64,000 bases of DNA, taken from positions 1 through 64,000 of the forward strand of contig DWWS01000049.1 in assembly GCA_019119595.1 (NCBI GenBank), in the 5' to 3' direction. The notes under the pieces were generated by a model. The model ran no database searches. It was given only the letters and a program-made list of their open reading frames with translations, and was not told where the DNA came from. This DNA is from Candidatus Eisenbergiella merdavium. GTDB lineage: Bacteria > Bacillota > Clostridia > Lachnospirales > Lachnospiraceae. Each line of letters starts with the position of its first letter. Position 1 is the stretch's first letter. Shown in pieces: positions 62,475-64,000 of this stretch. The position numbers were made by a program, and so were the translations under genes.

Positions 62475-64000
62475 ATGGAAAAACGCCATTATAAAGACTA
62501 TTTCTCGGTTCCTGCAGATTATAATGCCAATATGACACGAGAAGCGATCAACGTAACGCCGGAAACATGGCTTGACTTTTATCCTCATATAAAATACCTG
62601 GACTTTTTGCAGACATTATTTGAAGAAAGAAAATCTGTCTGGCTGACGGGTAATTACGGAACAGGAAAAAGTAATGCGGCGCTTGTGACATATAAGCTGT
62701 TTATGGACGATATGGCGCGAGTGGATAAATGGTTTGAAAACTACCGTCACAAGATTGTAAACGCGGACAATTTGAAACGGCAGTTAATTGCTGCAAGAGA
62801 AGACGGTATTTTAGTTATATATGACTATAATGCCTCAGGCCTTGGACCAAATGAAGAATTTTTGGTCCGACTGGAAAAAAGCGTCAGCGCCGCTCTCAGG
62901 GAACATAACTATACGGTACCCGGCAAAGCAAATCTAGATCTTGTGATTGAACGGCTTCGCAGAGAAGGCGATCAATTTTTTAAAACGCGGGATTCCATGC
63001 TGGCGGAAATGAAATCGCTTAAATCGGATATCCGCACGACAGAACAGCTGATCTCAAAACTTGAAAAAGAGAACACGGCAGACGTGCCCGTGCCAACTCA
63101 TTATCTTGATGACGTACAGGCGGTTTTTCACAGAGACGATATTTATCTAAGCGTAGACGTACCAACATTCCGGGCATGGATCGCCGCTATCTGTGAAATC
63201 AATAAAATAAAAAGGATCATCTATTTATTCGATGAATTTTCCGAATTTATAGATTCAAACAGCGGTACTTTAAAAACATTCGAAGATGTGACGGAAGCGC
63301 CGGCAGTCAATCATTTTTATCTGGTGCCAATCACACATAAGGAACTGCGGGCATTTTATGGAGAAAATTCGCCCGGCGCAAACAAGGCAAAGGATCGCTT
63401 TTATTTTCGCAATCTTCAAATGCCCAACGATATTGCGTTTCAGCTTGCCTCCCATGCAATGAAAAGACATGAGAAAGAGCCATACTGCTCCGAATGGAAA
63501 GATGAAAAAAATATCCTTTGGAACAGTATTGTTCCTGTTGTAGACCGGTTTAATGATCCACCGGAGAGCGAGGCGTATGTTTCACGAGATTCGTTTTATG
63601 ACATTCTGCCAATTCACCCAATGACGGCTTTTCTTCTTAAATTTTTGGCGGAATCGGCCCGATCCAGCCAGCGGAGCATTTTTGAATATCTGAAGGGGAG
63701 CGCCGATGGACATGAGTTTCAGGAATTTATCTCAAAAGGCGGCCCCCAGATTGTTAATGGACAATTTTTGACAGTGGATTATTTATGGAAATATTTCATG
63801 GAAAGAGAGGATTCCGGACAGAATGCGGAAATTGTCGCTGTCAAAATGGAATTTGACCGTATAAAAGCACGGGAATTCAGAAATTATGAGGACGATCAGC
63901 CGGAGATCAGGGTGCTGAAGACGGTTATGCTCTTCACTCTTCTCGCCAGATTAAATCCAAATGGCCATGACAGATTACAGCCTACTATAGAAAATATTGA
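62475..64000 (+). CDS. Large P-loop ATPase, BrxC-like, cut by the window end
   Basis: The frame opens at 62475, seven bases after AAGAGGG and three bases past the previous stop, and runs to the window end without a stop (508 full codons seen). The N-terminus is MEKRHYKDYFSVPADY. Walker A is at residues 59-66 (GNYGTGKS) and Walker B at 248-255 (IIYLFDEF). Between them is a long helical, partly coiled-coil stretch (about 155-200, rich in Lys/Glu/Arg). This is the layout of the 1200+ residue ATPases BrxC/PglY and of related phosphorothioation-dependent ATPases. It is cotranscribed with the BrxP-like gene. Exact subfamily needs the missing half. Confidence 0.8.
   Translation, partial: MEKRHYKDYFSVPADYNANMTREAINVTPETWLDFYPHIKYLDFLQTLFEERKSVWLTGNYGTGKSNAALVTYKLFMDDMARVDKWFENYRHKIVNADNLKRQLIAAREDGILVIYDYNASGLGPNEEFLVRLEKSVSAALREHNYTVPGKANLDLVIERLRREGDQFFKTRDSMLAEMKSLKSDIRTTEQLISKLEKENTADVPVPTHYLDDVQAVFHRDDIYLSVDVPTFRAWIAAICEINKIKRIIYLFDEFSEFIDSNSGTLKTFEDVTEAPAVNHFYLVPITHKELRAFYGENSPGANKAKDRFYFRNLQMPNDIAFQLASHAMKRHEKEPYCSEWKDEKNILWNSIVPVVDRFNDPPESEAYVSRDSFYDILPIHPMTAFLLKFLAESARSSQRSIFEYLKGSADGHEFQEFISKGGPQIVNGQFLTVDYLWKYFMEREDSGQNAEIVAVKMEFDRIKAREFRNYEDDQPEIRVLKTVMLFTLLARLNPNGHDRLQPTIENI

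Noticed and set aside
1-64000. CRISPR arrays, tRNA/rRNA genes and insertion sequences
   Set aside because: I looked for regularly spaced repeats, cloverleaf-like segments ending in CCA and transposase genes with terminal inverted repeats and saw none; the Rpn genes lack terminal repeats.

Overview
The window looks like a chromosomal segment of a gut Firmicute of the family Lachnospiraceae (inference). The evidence is GC-rich clostridial-style genes with strong AGGAGG ribosome binding sites, two LplA/LplB/YtcP-type oligosaccharide ABC transporters, a YesMN-type two-component system, DUF5107 and Rpn-family genes, and a membrane pyrophosphatase. I see no rRNA, tRNA, CRISPR array or insertion sequence.

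Layout. 0.3-21 kb is a galactan/galactoside-use region: an ABC importer (329-3826), a GH53 endo-galactanase, a LacI regulator, a GH36 alpha-galactosidase, a large DUF5107-TPR protein, an AraC regulator, an Rpn-family gene, an MBL-fold hydrolase followed by a glyoxalase remnant, then a GH2 enzyme and a rhamnosidase-like hydrolase. 21-24 kb holds a polysaccharide deacetylase and the pyrophosphatase hppA. 24-36 kb holds a response regulator/histidine kinase/GH13 operon, divergent from a second ABC importer plus a second GH36 enzyme. The two halves together suggest sensing, import and intracellular breakdown of galactose-containing oligosaccharides such as raffinose-type sugars and pectic galactan.

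36-47 kb holds a MATE transporter, an aspartoacylase-like enzyme, a P1B-type ATPase with a small DUF6110-like membrane partner and a 26-residue membrane peptide, a TIGR00266 protein, two ABC exporter half-transporters and an AraC regulator. Three promoters here carry the same kind of TTAG-N6-CTAA palindrome at or just after the -10 box, which points to one metal-responsive (DtxR/IdeR-like) regulon. 47-58 kb is mixed: two more Rpn-family genes, a DUF368 protein with a GH13 alpha-glucosidase that is frameshifted near its C-terminus, a DUF1848 protein, a secreted protein with four internal repeats, an Eis-like acetyltransferase, and a decaying MarR operon (frameshifted flavin-binding protein and internally deleted LD-carboxypeptidase).

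From about 58.4 kb to the end the sequence becomes clearly AT-richer. A consensus sigma-A promoter drives a tightly packed operon: an unrecognised 441-residue protein, a 794-residue fusion of PP-loop (PAPS-reductase/DndC-like), two-cluster ferredoxin and DUF4007-like domains, and the first 508 codons of a large P-loop ATPase. This resembles a BREX type 4-like (BrxP + BrxC) or phosphorothioation-type anti-phage system, probably acquired horizontally, and it continues beyond the window. It is the most interesting part of the sequence.
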